Shown here: in pieces, positions 54,125-63,142 of the stretch | Position numbering within the stretch: position 1 is the first letter of the stretch | How the letters are laid out: every line of letters begins with the position of its first letter | Source: Anoxybacillus amylolyticus | GTDB lineage: Bacteria > Bacillota > Bacilli > Bacillales > Anoxybacillaceae | Reading direction: 5' to 3' | Length of the DNA: 64,000 nt | NCBI RefSeq assembly: GCF_001634285.1 | Contig: NZ_CP015438.1 | Location: 1,190,001 to 1,254,000 of the forward strand | The notes under the pieces: model-generated | Databases searched by the model: none | Told to the model about the DNA's origin: nothing | What the model saw: only the letters and a program-made list of their open reading frames with translations | Position numbers and translations under genes: made by a program

Positions 54125-55842
54125 TGTCGAAACATCTTCAAGGTATTGCTGCATCGAGCGGTATCGCCATTGCCAAGGCGTACCGCTTGGAAACCCCTCA
54201 TCTTGTTGTGGAGAAAAAGACAGTGACAGATGTTGAAGCGGAAATCGCGCGTTTTGACGAGGCAGTTGCAAAAGCAAAAACGGAATTGGAACAAATTAAA
54301 GACCGTGCGCTACAAACGTTAGGAGAAGATAAAGCGGCTATTTTCTCGGCGCATCTTCTCGTCTTAAGCGATCCGGAACTGTTAAATCCGATTAAAGAGA
54401 AAATCTCTTTAGAGCAAGTGAATGCAGAATATGCATTAGACGAAGTGGCATCGATGTTTGTTGCGATGTTCGAAGCGATGGATAACGAATATATGAAAGA
54501 ACGCGCTGCTGACATTCGCGACGTAACAAAGCGGGTGCTTGCTCATTTGCTTGGAGTGACGATGTCAAATCCAAGCCTTATTTCCGAAGAAGTCGTTATT
54601 ATTGCCGAAGATTTAACACCATCAGACACTGCCCAGCTAAATCGTCAATATGTAAAAGGATTTACGACCGACATTGGTGGGCGCACGTCTCACTCAGCGA
54701 TTATGGCGCGCTCACTTGAAATCCCAGCTGTTGTCGGAACAAAAGTGGTGACGGAAGAAATCGAAAATGGTGATCTCGTCATTGTTGATGGCTTAGACGG
54801 TCGAATAGTGGTTAATCCTTCGGAAGAGGAATTAGCACAATATAATGAAAAACGCGCTCGTTTTGAGGCGCAAAAAGCAGAGTGGTCGAAATTAGTCCAT
54901 GAACCTACCGTGACAAGCGATGGCTACCATGTTGAATTAGCCGCAAACATCGGAACGCCTGATGATGTAAAAGGTGTGCTAGCGAATGGCGCGGAAGGCA
55001 TCGGATTATACCGCACAGAGTTTTTATACATGGGTCGTTCGGAATTGCCAACAGAAGAAGAACAGTTTATTGCTTATAAAACCGTATTGGAACGGATGGA
55101 AGGAAAGCCAGTTGTCGTCCGTACGCTTGATATTGGCGGCGACAAAGAACTTCCATATTTAGAACTTCCGAAAGAAATGAATCCATTTTTAGGATTCCGA
55201 GCAATCCGGCTATGTTTAGAAATGCAAGAAATGTTCCGCACGCAACTGCGGGCGCTGTTGCGTGCAAGCGTATATGGCAATTTAAAAATTATGTTTCCGA
55301 TGATTGCCACCTTAGATGAATTTCGACAGGCAAAAGCGATTCTTTTAGAAGAAAAAGAAAAATTAGTACAAGCAGGTGTGCCAGTAGCAGAATTTGAGGT
55401 TGGAATGATGGTCGAAATCCCAGCGGCAGCAGTGCTTGCTGACCAATTTGCAAAAGAAGTCGATTTCTTCAGCATCGGAACAAATGATTTAATCCAATAT
55501 ACAATGGCTGCAGATCGGATGAACGAACGAGTATCATACCTTTATCAGCCTTACAATCCAGCCATTTTGCGATTGATTGCAAACGTCATCGATGCAGCGC
55601 ATAAAGAAGGGAAATGGGCAGGGATGTGCGGTGAGATGGCTGGTGAAGAGGTAGCAATTCCGATTTTGCTCGGCTTAGGATTAGACGAATTCAGCATGAG
55701 TGCTACTTCTGTGTTGCGAGCTCGTTCGCAATTGAAAAAATTATCAAAAGAAGAAGCTGCTAGTTTGAAAGAAACGATTTTATCGATGAATACGGCCGAA
55801 GAAGTCGTTGCTTTTGTAAAACAAACGTTCCATATCGAATAA
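54124..55842 (+). CDS. ptsI: PTS enzyme I
   Basis: Phosphoenolpyruvate-protein phosphotransferase, 572 aa, that starts the PTS phosphate chain by charging HPr. The phospho-His is in [13 protein letters not shown] (about residue 190), with the PEP-binding [29 protein letters not shown] and the Cys/Gly site AGMCGEMAG. The start overlaps the ptsH stop (TAATG). A strong hairpin follows the stop. Confidence 0.97.
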   Translation: MSKHLQGIAASSGIAIAKAYRLETPHLVVEKKTVTDVEAEIARFDEAVAKAKTELEQIKDRALQTLGEDKAAIFSAHLLVLSDPELLNPIKEKISLEQVNAEYALDEVASMFVAMFEAMDNEYMKERAADIRDVTKRVLAHLLGVTMSNPSLISEEVVIIAEDLTPSDTAQLNRQYVKGFTTDIGGRTSHSAIMARSLEIPAVVGTKVVTEEIENGDLVIVDGLDGRIVVNPSEEELAQYNEKRARFEAQKAEWSKLVHEPTVTSDGYHVELAANIGTPDDVKGVLANGAEGIGLYRTEFLYMGRSELPTEEEQFIAYKTVLERMEGKPVVVRTLDIGGDKELPYLELPKEMNPFLGFRAIRLCLEMQEMFRTQLRALLRASVYGNLKIMFPMIATLDEFRQAKAILLEEKEKLVQAGVPVAEFEVGMMVEIPAAAVLADQFAKEVDFFSIGTNDLIQYTMAADRMNERVSYLYQPYNPAILRLIANVIDAAHKEGKWAGMCGEMAGEEVAIPILLGLGLDEFSMSATSVLRARSQLKKLSKEEAASLKETILSMNTAEEVVAFVKQTFHIE

Positions 55843-55843
55843 A

Positions 55844-55873
55844 TGTAAAGCGGTGAAGATTCACCGCTTTACA
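55844..55873 (+). terminator. Terminator of ptsHI
   Basis: TGTAAAGCGGTGA and TCACCGCTTTACA form a perfect 13-bp stem around AGAT. No T-run follows. Confidence 0.78.
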
Positions 55874-56058
55874 CGTTTACATAAGCTGTATGGTAGCTAA
55901 ACTGTTGTCGAACGGTTAGTGAAATACCGGTGGCAATGGCACGCGTGATTTGAAGTGAATAAATGGTTGGGAATGAGCAATAGAGCTAACGAATTTATCT
56001 TAAGAAATAAACTGCATAGGAGTCAACCTTCTTTCGCGCAGCTCGTTTATATTTTGTT

Positions 56059-56754
56059 TTATTCGCGACAAATGACGTAATTGCTTCCAATTTGTTTGAA
56101 AGGATTTTTCCATTCCATTAACAAGGCGTAGTTGTACGATTCTTCGTCTTCTAAGTAGTTTTCAACTAAATAAACAGGCGTCCGACCGCAACGAAGCAGA
56201 AACGTAATGACGGGGTCTTTTAGTTTTCCAGATAGAACATGTTCGATGTACTCTGACGCGGACATGTCTTTTGCGTGCCGATGATATCCTGGCATTCTTC
56301 CTCCGCCAAGCAGTCGGTCAACGTTTAAGCGCACAACGACTTCGTACATCGATTGCATTAACCATTTGCCGATCCCAAATTTTCGATAGCTAGGAGAAAC
56401 ACAAATATCAACGACATATAACGTGTTGCCATCTGGTCGATGGTTGCGGATATATCCGCTGTCTGTAATTTCTTCCCACGTATGAGAAGGATGTTCTCGG
56501 TCAAAATCGACAAGTAAGCCGGTCATCGAGCCGACGATCCGACCATCTATTTCACAACAAAGAGCCCCTTCTGGAAATAAAGTCACGTGATTTGTTAACT
56601 GTTTCTCATTCCACCAAAGTTCGGAAGGAAAAGGCGGTGGAAAACTTTCTTGTTGAACGCGAATGAGCGCTTTGAAATCTCTCGCTGTATAATTTCGGAT
56701 TACGGCTTTTTTCAGAACCTCTTCATTAAAAACATATATTTCTTTTTGATACAT
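56059..56754 (-). CDS. ykwB: GNAT-family acetyltransferase YkwB
   Basis: A 231-aa GCN5-related N-acetyltransferase. The acetyl-CoA-binding segment is VVDICVSPSYRKFGIGKWLMQSMYE (about residues 112-136), with the R/Q-x-x-G-x-G/A motif as RKFGIG. ATG 56754 has GGGAGG upstream; an earlier in-frame start lacks it. Position between ptsI and a dCache chemoreceptor corresponds to ykwB in B. subtilis. The splA-splB pair found there is missing. Substrate unknown. Confidence 0.82.
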   Translation of the reverse strand: MYQKEIYVFNEEVLKKAVIRNYTARDFKALIRVQQESFPPPFPSELWWNEKQLTNHVTLFPEGALCCEIDGRIVGSMTGLLVDFDREHPSHTWEEITDSGYIRNHRPDGNTLYVVDICVSPSYRKFGIGKWLMQSMYEVVVRLNVDRLLGGGRMPGYHRHAKDMSASEYIEHVLSGKLKDPVITFLLRCGRTPVYLVENYLEDEESYNYALLMEWKNPFKQIGSNYVICRE

Positions 56755-56936
56755 ATTTGAGCCTCCCAAAAAATAAGCTATTAATTTTCTATCATATGAT
56801 AAGAGATCGATTGTATACAAGAAAGGAGCTTTTGGTTGAGAAATTACTCCTATAGACGATTATGTGAAAGGGCTTTATAATGAGGATAATGACGTGACAA
56901 ATTACGACGGATTTTGACAAAGGAGAGAACGAACCA

Positions 56937-58910
56937 GTGTTTAAAACATTACGTGCGAAGCTCATCATCTTAATGGCTCTACTAATGATTGTTTCGTTAG
57001 CCGCTACTCAAGTTGTCGGGGTTGTGGAAACGAAAAAAATGATTCGCAATGATGTCAGTAATCGTGGACATGCGCTTGTTGAACAGTTAGTGAAGGATGT
57101 CCAAGCTAGTTTCGAGAGCGAGGAACACAGTTTAAAACAATTTAGTCAATCGCCGATGGTGCTACAAATGTTGAAGGATGGAAAAACATGGTCGGCTGTT
57201 GACGGAGAGTTTCAAAGCTTTTTAAAGATTCATGAGAACACACAACTTATTTATATCGGAACAGCTGATAAAAAAATGTATACGACTCCAAAAGTCGATT
57301 TGCCAGCTGGCTATGACCCGACATCGCGTCCGTGGTATAAAAAAGCGACAGAACATCCCGAAGAGGTCGTTTGGACCGATCCGTATGTTGATGCGGTTAC
57401 GGGGCAATACATTGTAACATTAGCGAAAGCAATTACGGATGGTTCTCAAGTGATCGGGGTAGTAGGAGTGGACATGTCGTTGGATGCTGTAGCGAAAATC
57501 GTAAACGGCATGAATGTTGGTTACCATGGCTATCCCGTATTATTCGACCAGACAGGTATTGCTATCGTTCATCCACAGTATAAAGGTAAAAACATGTCCA
57601 ATAACGTCGCTGTGAAATATATGATGAATCATGACAGTGGATTGTACGAATATACGTTAGAAAACGAAAAACGAATGCTTTACTTCACTACGATTCCGAA
57701 ATTAGGTTGGAAAGTTGGTGCCGTTTATAAAGAAAAAGATTTGTTTGCAGTAAGCGATTCGATCGCGACGAAAATGTTGCTTATTACAGTTACTGCGGTA
57801 TTAATCGGTATTGCTGTTATTTATGTGATGGCGCGTTCGATTGTGAGGCCAATTGTCTACTTGCAAGAACAATTAGAGAAAGTAGCGAGCGGGGATTTAA
57901 CGGTACAAGTAGAAACGAAGGCAAAAGATGAAATCGGTCAGCTTGCTGCTCATTTTAACCATATGGTACGAGAGATGAAAGGACTTATTCATAAAGTGCA
58001 TGAATCCGTCAATGAACTTGCGGCATCTGCCGATCATTTAAGTGCTGTGTCAGAAGAAACGATGACGACAAGTGACCAAGTGGCAACAGCCATTAACGAT
58101 ATTGCCAAAGGCATGTCGGAACAGGCGGTCGATTTAGACACGATTAACGAACGGACAGCGATGTTGTCGAATCAAATCGAAACAGTTGCTCAATCCGCAG
58201 CAGCGATGCAAACATTATCGAACGATACGAAGGATGCAAGCTATAACGGACTAGAAAAACTAAATGAATTGCAGGTAAAATCAAATGAAGCAAAAGATGA
58301 GTTACAGTCGGTAGGAAAGGTAATGACAGATCTTGTCGCCAAAATGAAAAAAATTGACGAAGTAATTCAAACAATTACAGCTATTTCAGGTCAGACGAAC
58401 TTATTAGCGTTAAATGCTAGCATCGAAGCAGCAAGAGCAGGCGAGCACGGAAAAGGATTTGCGGTTGTGGCAGAAGAAGTTCGGAAACTTGCAGAGCAGT
58501 CTTCACAAGCAACAGAACAAATTCGGCAGACAATTGCTACAATTCAGCACCAAGTAGACTTAGCGATGCAAGCAGTAGAACGTTCAAAAGATATGAACGA
58601 GGAACAGCAACAAGCTGTCCATGTCACAGGCGAATCGTTCATGAAGATTGCAACGATGATGGAACAATTAACAACGTCAATTTCTAATATTACAGATGAA
58701 GTACAACGAATGAACGAAAGCAAAGACCAAGTCGTCGAAGCAATGCAAAACATTTCGGCAATTGCCGAGCAAGCCGCAGCGTCCGCAGAAGAAGTAGCAG
58801 CGTCCGCAGACGACCAATTAAAAGCGTTAAGCACGGTGACAGAATCAGCAGAAAAATTAAGCGACATGGGTCGTCATTTACAACAGTTAGTGGAAAAGTT
58901 TGATGTGTAA
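56937..58910 (+). CDS. mcpC: Methyl-accepting chemotaxis protein, McpC-like
   Basis: A 657-aa chemoreceptor with a first helix (residues 8-30), an extracellular dCache domain (about 35-275, with the ligand-site pattern [12 protein letters not shown] and [15 protein letters not shown]), a second helix (about 280-300), HAMP (to about 355) and a cytoplasmic signalling domain whose tip reads [23 protein letters not shown] start with AAGGAGAG upstream. McpC of B. subtilis senses amino acids and PTS sugars, which fits the nearby PTS genes; the name rests on synteny and architecture. Confidence 0.85.
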   Translation: MFKTLRAKLIILMALLMIVSLAATQVVGVVETKKMIRNDVSNRGHALVEQLVKDVQASFESEEHSLKQFSQSPMVLQMLKDGKTWSAVDGEFQSFLKIHENTQLIYIGTADKKMYTTPKVDLPAGYDPTSRPWYKKATEHPEEVVWTDPYVDAVTGQYIVTLAKAITDGSQVIGVVGVDMSLDAVAKIVNGMNVGYHGYPVLFDQTGIAIVHPQYKGKNMSNNVAVKYMMNHDSGLYEYTLENEKRMLYFTTIPKLGWKVGAVYKEKDLFAVSDSIATKMLLITVTAVLIGIAVIYVMARSIVRPIVYLQEQLEKVASGDLTVQVETKAKDEIGQLAAHFNHMVREMKGLIHKVHESVNELAASADHLSAVSEETMTTSDQVATAINDIAKGMSEQAVDLDTINERTAMLSNQIETVAQSAAAMQTLSNDTKDASYNGLEKLNELQVKSNEAKDELQSVGKVMTDLVAKMKKIDEVIQTITAISGQTNLLALNASIEAARAGEHGKGFAVVAEEVRKLAEQSSQATEQIRQTIATIQHQVDLAMQAVERSKDMNEEQQQAVHVTGESFMKIATMMEQLTTSISNITDEVQRMNESKDQVVEAMQNISAIAEQAAASAEEVAASADDQLKALSTVTESAEKLSDMGRHLQQLVEKFDV

Positions 58911-58916
58911 AAACGA

Positions 58917-58946
58917 AACGCGCAAACCTTGGTTTGCGCGTTTTTT
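58917..58946 (+). terminator. Terminator of the chemoreceptor gene
   Basis: AACGCGCAAACC and GGTTTGCGCGTT pair perfectly around TT, ending in TTTTTT. Confidence 0.93.
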
Positions 58947-59016
58947 CCTACGATAGAAGGAAAACAAAGAAAAATGCCGAAAGAGTAATAAGAAAGAAGA
59001 AGAGGAGGGAAGAGTG

Positions 59017-59802
59017 ATGGAACTTCGTTTAGAAGGAAAAACAGCGCTTGTTGTCGCCTCTAGCCAAGGGCTTGGGAAAGCGATTGCGAAACAGCTCATT
59101 TTAGAAGGTGCTAATGTGATGTTGACAAGCCGGAATGAAGAGAAATTGCGGGAAGTCGAAAAAGAACTGCGCTCTTTGCAAAAAGGCAATGTCGCATATG
59201 TTCCGGCAGATATTACGAAAAAAGAAGATATTTATCGCCTTGTTGAGAAAACGGTCGAAGCGTACGGAACGATTAATCTGCTTGTCAATAATGCCGGAGG
59301 ACCGCCAACAGGAACGTTTGAAACGATGACCGATGAAGAATGGTATAAAGCGTTTGAGCTAAATTTATTAAGCTATATCCGTATCATTCGAGAAGCGCTC
59401 CCATATTTAAAGAAAAATGGTGGAAAAATTGTTAACATTGCGTCTTCCTCTATTAAAGAACCGATTCCAGGTTTGTTGTTGTCGAATACGTTTCGTACTG
59501 GCATCGTCGGATTGACGAAAACGTTAGCGCAAGAATTTGCTCCATATAACGTTTTAATTAATACAGTAGCGCCAGGGCGAATCGCAACAGAGCGTGTGGC
59601 GTTTTTAGACCAACTTAATGCAGAAAAGTTTGGTATTACAAAAGAAGAAATGGAAGCACGCATGAAAAGTACGATTCCGCTCGGACGATATGGAACGCCA
59701 GAAGAATTTGCGAAAGTCGTTACGTTTTTATTGTCAGACGCAAATTCCTATATGACTGGACAATCGTTCCTAGTGGATGGGGGCATGGTCAAATCGATTT
59801 AG
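59017..59802 (+). CDS. Atypical short-chain dehydrogenase/reductase-like protein
   Basis: A 261-aa Rossmann protein of the SDR family with NNAGGPPTG and a C-terminal DGGMVKS. The glycine-rich loop is ASSQGLGKAIA instead of TGxxxGIG, and the position of the YxxxK catalytic pair reads SNTFR, so Tyr and Lys are both replaced. The Ser (IASSS) is kept. I recall a group of 3-oxoacyl-ACP-reductase-like SDRs with this degenerate pattern. It may bind NAD(P) without classical catalysis. GGAGGG precedes ATG 59017. Confidence 0.82.
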   Translation: MELRLEGKTALVVASSQGLGKAIAKQLILEGANVMLTSRNEEKLREVEKELRSLQKGNVAYVPADITKKEDIYRLVEKTVEAYGTINLLVNNAGGPPTGTFETMTDEEWYKAFELNLLSYIRIIREALPYLKKNGGKIVNIASSSIKEPIPGLLLSNTFRTGIVGLTKTLAQEFAPYNVLINTVAPGRIATERVAFLDQLNAEKFGITKEEMEARMKSTIPLGRYGTPEEFAKVVTFLLSDANSYMTGQSFLVDGGMVKSI

Positions 59803-59871
59803 GGGAAGTACTACTTTCTCGCCACGTGGAATATACATAAACCACCTTTGTAGCGAAAGGAAGTGGCGGGT

Positions 59872-60087
59872 GTGAAAAATAAAGTAGTGGCGGGAGTATT
59901 GGCGATTTTGCTTGGTGGGCTTGGAATTCATAAATTTTATCTTGGAAAGCTCGGTCAAGGGGTGTTGTATTTATTGTTTTCGTGGACAGGGATTCCAAGC
60001 ATTATTGGCTTAATTGAAGGCATTTTATATCTTTTTAAATCGGATGAAGAATTTAACCGCGAGTACAATGTCGTTTCGGAAGACTAG
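59872..60087 (+). CDS. TM2 domain-containing protein
   Basis: A 71-aa membrane protein with the TM2 fold: two helices around VVAGVLAILLGGLGIHKFYLGK and GVLYLLFSWTGIPSIIGLIEGI joined by a tight turn. GTG 59872 is favoured over an upstream GTG because AAAGGA is then well placed. Followed by a terminator. Function unknown. Confidence 0.85.
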   Translation: MKNKVVAGVLAILLGGLGIHKFYLGKLGQGVLYLLFSWTGIPSIIGLIEGILYLFKSDEEFNREYNVVSED

Positions 60088-60116
60088 AACTTTGGCTGCG
60101 AGCCAAGGTTCTTTTA
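60086..60116 (+). terminator. Terminator of the TM2 gene
   Basis: AGAACTTTGGCT pairs with AGCCAAGGTTCT (one mismatch) around GCG, followed by TTTAC. Confidence 0.82.
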
Positions 60117-60132
60117 CATAAGGGGGGTTCGT

Positions 60133-60996
60133 ATGAAAATTGGGTTTATCGGCCTTGGGGTCATGGGGAAAAGCATGGCGCGTAATTTATTGCGGGCAGG
60201 CTACTCATTGATTGTCTATACGCGCACGAAAGAAAAAGCAGAAGAGTTATTGCGTGAAGGGGCTGTCTGGAAAGAAAACGTTTCTGCGCTCGCGAAAGAA
60301 GCAGATGTCGTCATTACGATGGTCGGGTATCCGAACGATGTAGAAGAAGTATATTTTGGCGAAAATGGCTTAATCGAAAATGTTAGGGCGGGAACGTATA
60401 TCATCGATATGACGACGTCTCCGCCGTCGTTGGCAGAAAAAATTTACGATGCCGCCAAAAAACGCGGCGTGTTTGCATTAGATGCCCCTGTTTCCGGAGG
60501 AGATATTGGCGCAAAAGAAGGCACGCTGACGATTATGGTCGGCGGTGACGAAAAAGCGTTTCAAGCGTGTCAACCGATTTTTGCAGTGCTTGGGAAGAAC
60601 ATTGTGTTTCAAGGAAAAGCAGGAGCAGGGCAGCACACGAAAATGTGCAACCAAATTGCGATTGCAACGAATATGATCGGCGTTTGCGAAGCGCTAGCCT
60701 ATGCGAAACGGTCTGGTCTTGATCCATTAAAGGTACTCGAAAGCATTTCGCAGGGGGCGGCGGGAAGTTGGTCGCTAAGCAATCTAGCTCCGCGCATGAT
60801 CGCCGGCAATTTCGCCCCTGGTTTTTATGTAAAACATTTTATTAAAGACATGAAAATCGCGTTGGCGGAAGCAGAGAAAATGAATTTGAAGCTCCCAGGA
60901 CTTGCTTTAGCGAAAGAAATGTATGAACAACTGGCTGCGGCAGGCGAAGAAAATAGCGGAACCCAAGCGCTATATAAACGATATGTGAACGAGTAA
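60133..60996 (+). CDS. ykwC: Beta-hydroxyacid dehydrogenase YkwC
   Basis: A 287-aa NAD(P)-dependent 3-hydroxyisobutyrate dehydrogenase-type enzyme. The nucleotide-binding GFIGLGVMGKSMARNL is at the start, the substrate motif DAPVSGGDIGAKEGTLTIM near residue 117, and the catalytic Lys in GAGQHTKMCNQ near 175. AAGGGGGG precedes the ATG. In B. subtilis ykwC also follows mcpC. Substrate not known; small 3-hydroxy or 2-hydroxy acids are likely. Confidence 0.88.
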   Translation: MKIGFIGLGVMGKSMARNLLRAGYSLIVYTRTKEKAEELLREGAVWKENVSALAKEADVVITMVGYPNDVEEVYFGENGLIENVRAGTYIIDMTTSPPSLAEKIYDAAKKRGVFALDAPVSGGDIGAKEGTLTIMVGGDEKAFQACQPIFAVLGKNIVFQGKAGAGQHTKMCNQIAIATNMIGVCEALAYAKRSGLDPLKVLESISQGAAGSWSLSNLAPRMIAGNFAPGFYVKHFIKDMKIALAEAEKMNLKLPGLALAKEMYEQLAAAGEENSGTQALYKRYVNE

Positions 60997-61049
60997 AGGC
61001 ATGCGCTATTGCGCGTGTCTCTTCTTAACAGGTTATTTTTCTAAAAATA

Positions 61050-61110
61050 TTGAATATTTTATCAAATAAAGGTATAGTAGAAGTGTAACAACATACTAAC
61101 TGGTTAGTAT
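61050..61110 (+). promoter_or_regulatory. Promoter and palindromic operator of the acyl-CoA operon
   Basis: TTGAAT, a 17-bp spacer and TATAGT (61073-61078) form a sigma-A promoter. ATACTAACTGGTTAGTAT (61093-61110) is an 18-bp inverted repeat placed just after the expected start of transcription. Such TAAC-based sites are bound by TetR-type regulators of fatty acid or acyl-CoA degradation; the regulator gene is not in the window. Confidence 0.7.
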
Positions 61111-61127
61111 ATAAAGAGGGTGGGACA

Positions 61128-62336
61128 ATGGATTTTTCTTATTCAGAAAAAGTGCAACGATTGATTCAAAAGTTAAGCGTTTTTATGGAAGAACATATTT
61201 ATCCGAACGAGAAAGTATATGAGCAACAACTGAACGAGCAAGACACGCGTTGGTCAGCTGTTCCGCCGATTATCGAAGAACTAAAAAAGAAAGCAAAACA
61301 AGAAGGGTTGTGGAATTTGTTTTTGCCAGATGCACAATATGGGGCTGGGTTGTCGAATTTAGAATATGCTCCGCTATGCGAAATTATGGGGCGTTCTCCG
61401 ATCGCTCCAGAAGTATTTAATTGCAATGCACCAGATACAGGGAATATGGAAGTGCTCGCGCGCTATGGATCAGAGGAGCAAAAAAAGCGTTGGCTCCTTC
61501 CATTATTAAACGGAGAAATTCGCTCTTGTTTTTCGATGACAGAGCCAGATGTTGCTTCGAGCGATGCGACGAATATTCAAGCAAGCATCGTCCGCAACGG
61601 TGATGAGTATGTAATTTCAGGAAAAAAATGGTGGTCATCCGGCGCAGGCGATCCGCGCTGCAAAGTAGCGATCGTGATGGGAAAGACAAATCCAGATGCA
61701 CCGAAGCATGAACAGCAGTCGATGATTATTGTGCCGCTCGATACACCGGGAGTAAAAATTGAGCGCATGCTCTCAGTATTCGGCTATGATCATGCGCCGC
61801 ACGGTCATGCGGAGATTACATACGAACATGTTCGTGTGCCGAAAGAAAACATTATTTGGGCTGAAGGGAAAGGATTTGCGATCGCGCAAGGGCGTCTTGG
61901 TCCTGGAAGAATACATCATTGCATGCGGCTAATCGGCGCTGCGGAGCGAGCGCTTGAACTCATGTGCCAACGCGTCAAAAAACGAGTTGCCTTCGGAAAA
62001 ACGTTAGCTGAACAAGGAGTTATCCAAGATTGGATTGCCCAATCCCGCATCGAAATTGAACAGGCGCGCCTGTTAACGTTAAAAGCGGCTTACATGATGG
62101 ATACGGTCGGAAATAAGGCAGCTAAAACAGAGATTGCCATGATTAAAGTTGTTGCGCCGAATGTGGCGCTAAAGGTAATTGACAGGGCGATACAAGCATT
62201 CGGTGCTGCGGGGGTCAGCGATGATGTTCCGCTGGCGGCACAATGGGCGAGTGCGAGAACGCTTCGGTTGGCGGATGGTCCTGATGAAGTGCACAAAGCA
62301 CAAATCGCGAAATTAGAGTTAAAAAAATACGACTAA
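61128..62336 (+). CDS. Acyl-CoA dehydrogenase
   Basis: FAD-dependent acyl-CoA dehydrogenase of 402 aa, nearer to the ACAD10/11-type bacterial group than to short-chain AcdA. Family motifs are [16 protein letters not shown] (flavin and substrate contact), [20 protein letters not shown], and the C-terminal [15 protein letters not shown]. It removes two hydrogens at C2-C3 of an acyl-CoA. AGAGGGTGGG precedes the ATG. First gene of an operon with an SDR and an acyl-CoA synthetase. Confidence 0.9.
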   Translation: MDFSYSEKVQRLIQKLSVFMEEHIYPNEKVYEQQLNEQDTRWSAVPPIIEELKKKAKQEGLWNLFLPDAQYGAGLSNLEYAPLCEIMGRSPIAPEVFNCNAPDTGNMEVLARYGSEEQKKRWLLPLLNGEIRSCFSMTEPDVASSDATNIQASIVRNGDEYVISGKKWWSSGAGDPRCKVAIVMGKTNPDAPKHEQQSMIIVPLDTPGVKIERMLSVFGYDHAPHGHAEITYEHVRVPKENIIWAEGKGFAIAQGRLGPGRIHHCMRLIGAAERALELMCQRVKKRVAFGKTLAEQGVIQDWIAQSRIEIEQARLLTLKAAYMMDTVGNKAAKTEIAMIKVVAPNVALKVIDRAIQAFGAAGVSDDVPLAAQWASARTLRLADGPDEVHKAQIAKLELKKYD

Positions 62337-62352
62337 AGAAAGAGGGATGACT

Positions 62353-63129
62353 ATGCATGTTCTAGAATTATTTCAACTGACAGGAAAAACGGCGATCGTC
62401 ACCGGTGGGGGGCGTGGACTCGGCGAACAAATAGCCATCGGATTGGCGGAAGCAGGCGCGAACGTCGTCGTTTGTTCACGCAAAGTCGAAGCGTGCGAAG
62501 TGGTGAAAGAAAAGCTCGAAGCGCTTGGCGTACGATCACTGGCATTGCCGTGCGATGTCACGAATATAGATGATGTGAATGCAGTAGTGGCAAAAACGGT
62601 TGCTCAGTTTGGTCGAATTGACATTTTAGTGAATAACAGTGGGGCAACATGGGGTGCACCGGTTGAGGACATGCCGCTGGAAGCGTGGCAAAAGGTGATC
62701 GATGTCAACGTGACTGGAACGTTTTTAATGAGTCAAGCAGTCGGAAAAGTGATGATCAAGCAAGGAAGTGGAAAAATCATTAACATCGCTTCGGTTGCCG
62801 GTCTTGGTGGCACGAATCCGCAAGTAATGAACACGATCGCGTATAACACAAGCAAAGGTGCGGTCATTACGTTTACGAAAGATTTAGCGGTTAAATGGGG
62901 GGAATATGGCATTTGCGTCAATGCTATTGCGCCTGGCTTTTTCCCAACAAAAATGTCAAAGGTGGTGATTGAGCGGGGGAAGGGGCACATTTTGGCGAAT
63001 ATCCCGTTGAAGCGGTTTGGCGGGGAGAATGATTTAAAAGGCGTTGTTTTATTTTTAGCTTCCAACGCTTCTGATTTTGTGACCGGATCACTGCTTGTCG
63101 TTGACGGCGGTTCACACGCTTATTGCTAA
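62353..63129 (+). CDS. Short-chain dehydrogenase/reductase, fatty-acid operon
   Basis: Classical SDR, 258 aa, with TGGGRGLGEQIA at residue 17, NNSGATWG, catalytic Ser in NIASVAG, the YNTSK active-site pair and VVDGGSHAYC at the end. ATG 62353 is preferred for spacing from AGAGGG. Likely acts on a 3-hydroxyacyl or related intermediate, given its position between the dehydrogenase and the acyl-CoA synthetase. Unlike the SDR at 59017 it has the full catalytic set. Confidence 0.88.
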   Translation: MHVLELFQLTGKTAIVTGGGRGLGEQIAIGLAEAGANVVVCSRKVEACEVVKEKLEALGVRSLALPCDVTNIDDVNAVVAKTVAQFGRIDILVNNSGATWGAPVEDMPLEAWQKVIDVNVTGTFLMSQAVGKVMIKQGSGKIINIASVAGLGGTNPQVMNTIAYNTSKGAVITFTKDLAVKWGEYGICVNAIAPGFFPTKMSKVVIERGKGHILANIPLKRFGGENDLKGVVLFLASNASDFVTGSLLVVDGGSHAYC

Positions 63130-63142
63130 GGGAGGAAAAAGG

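Noticed and set aside
56754-56820. Earlier start for ykwB
   Set aside because: The extra 22 codons have no ribosome binding site; GGGAGG is correctly spaced only for ATG 56754.
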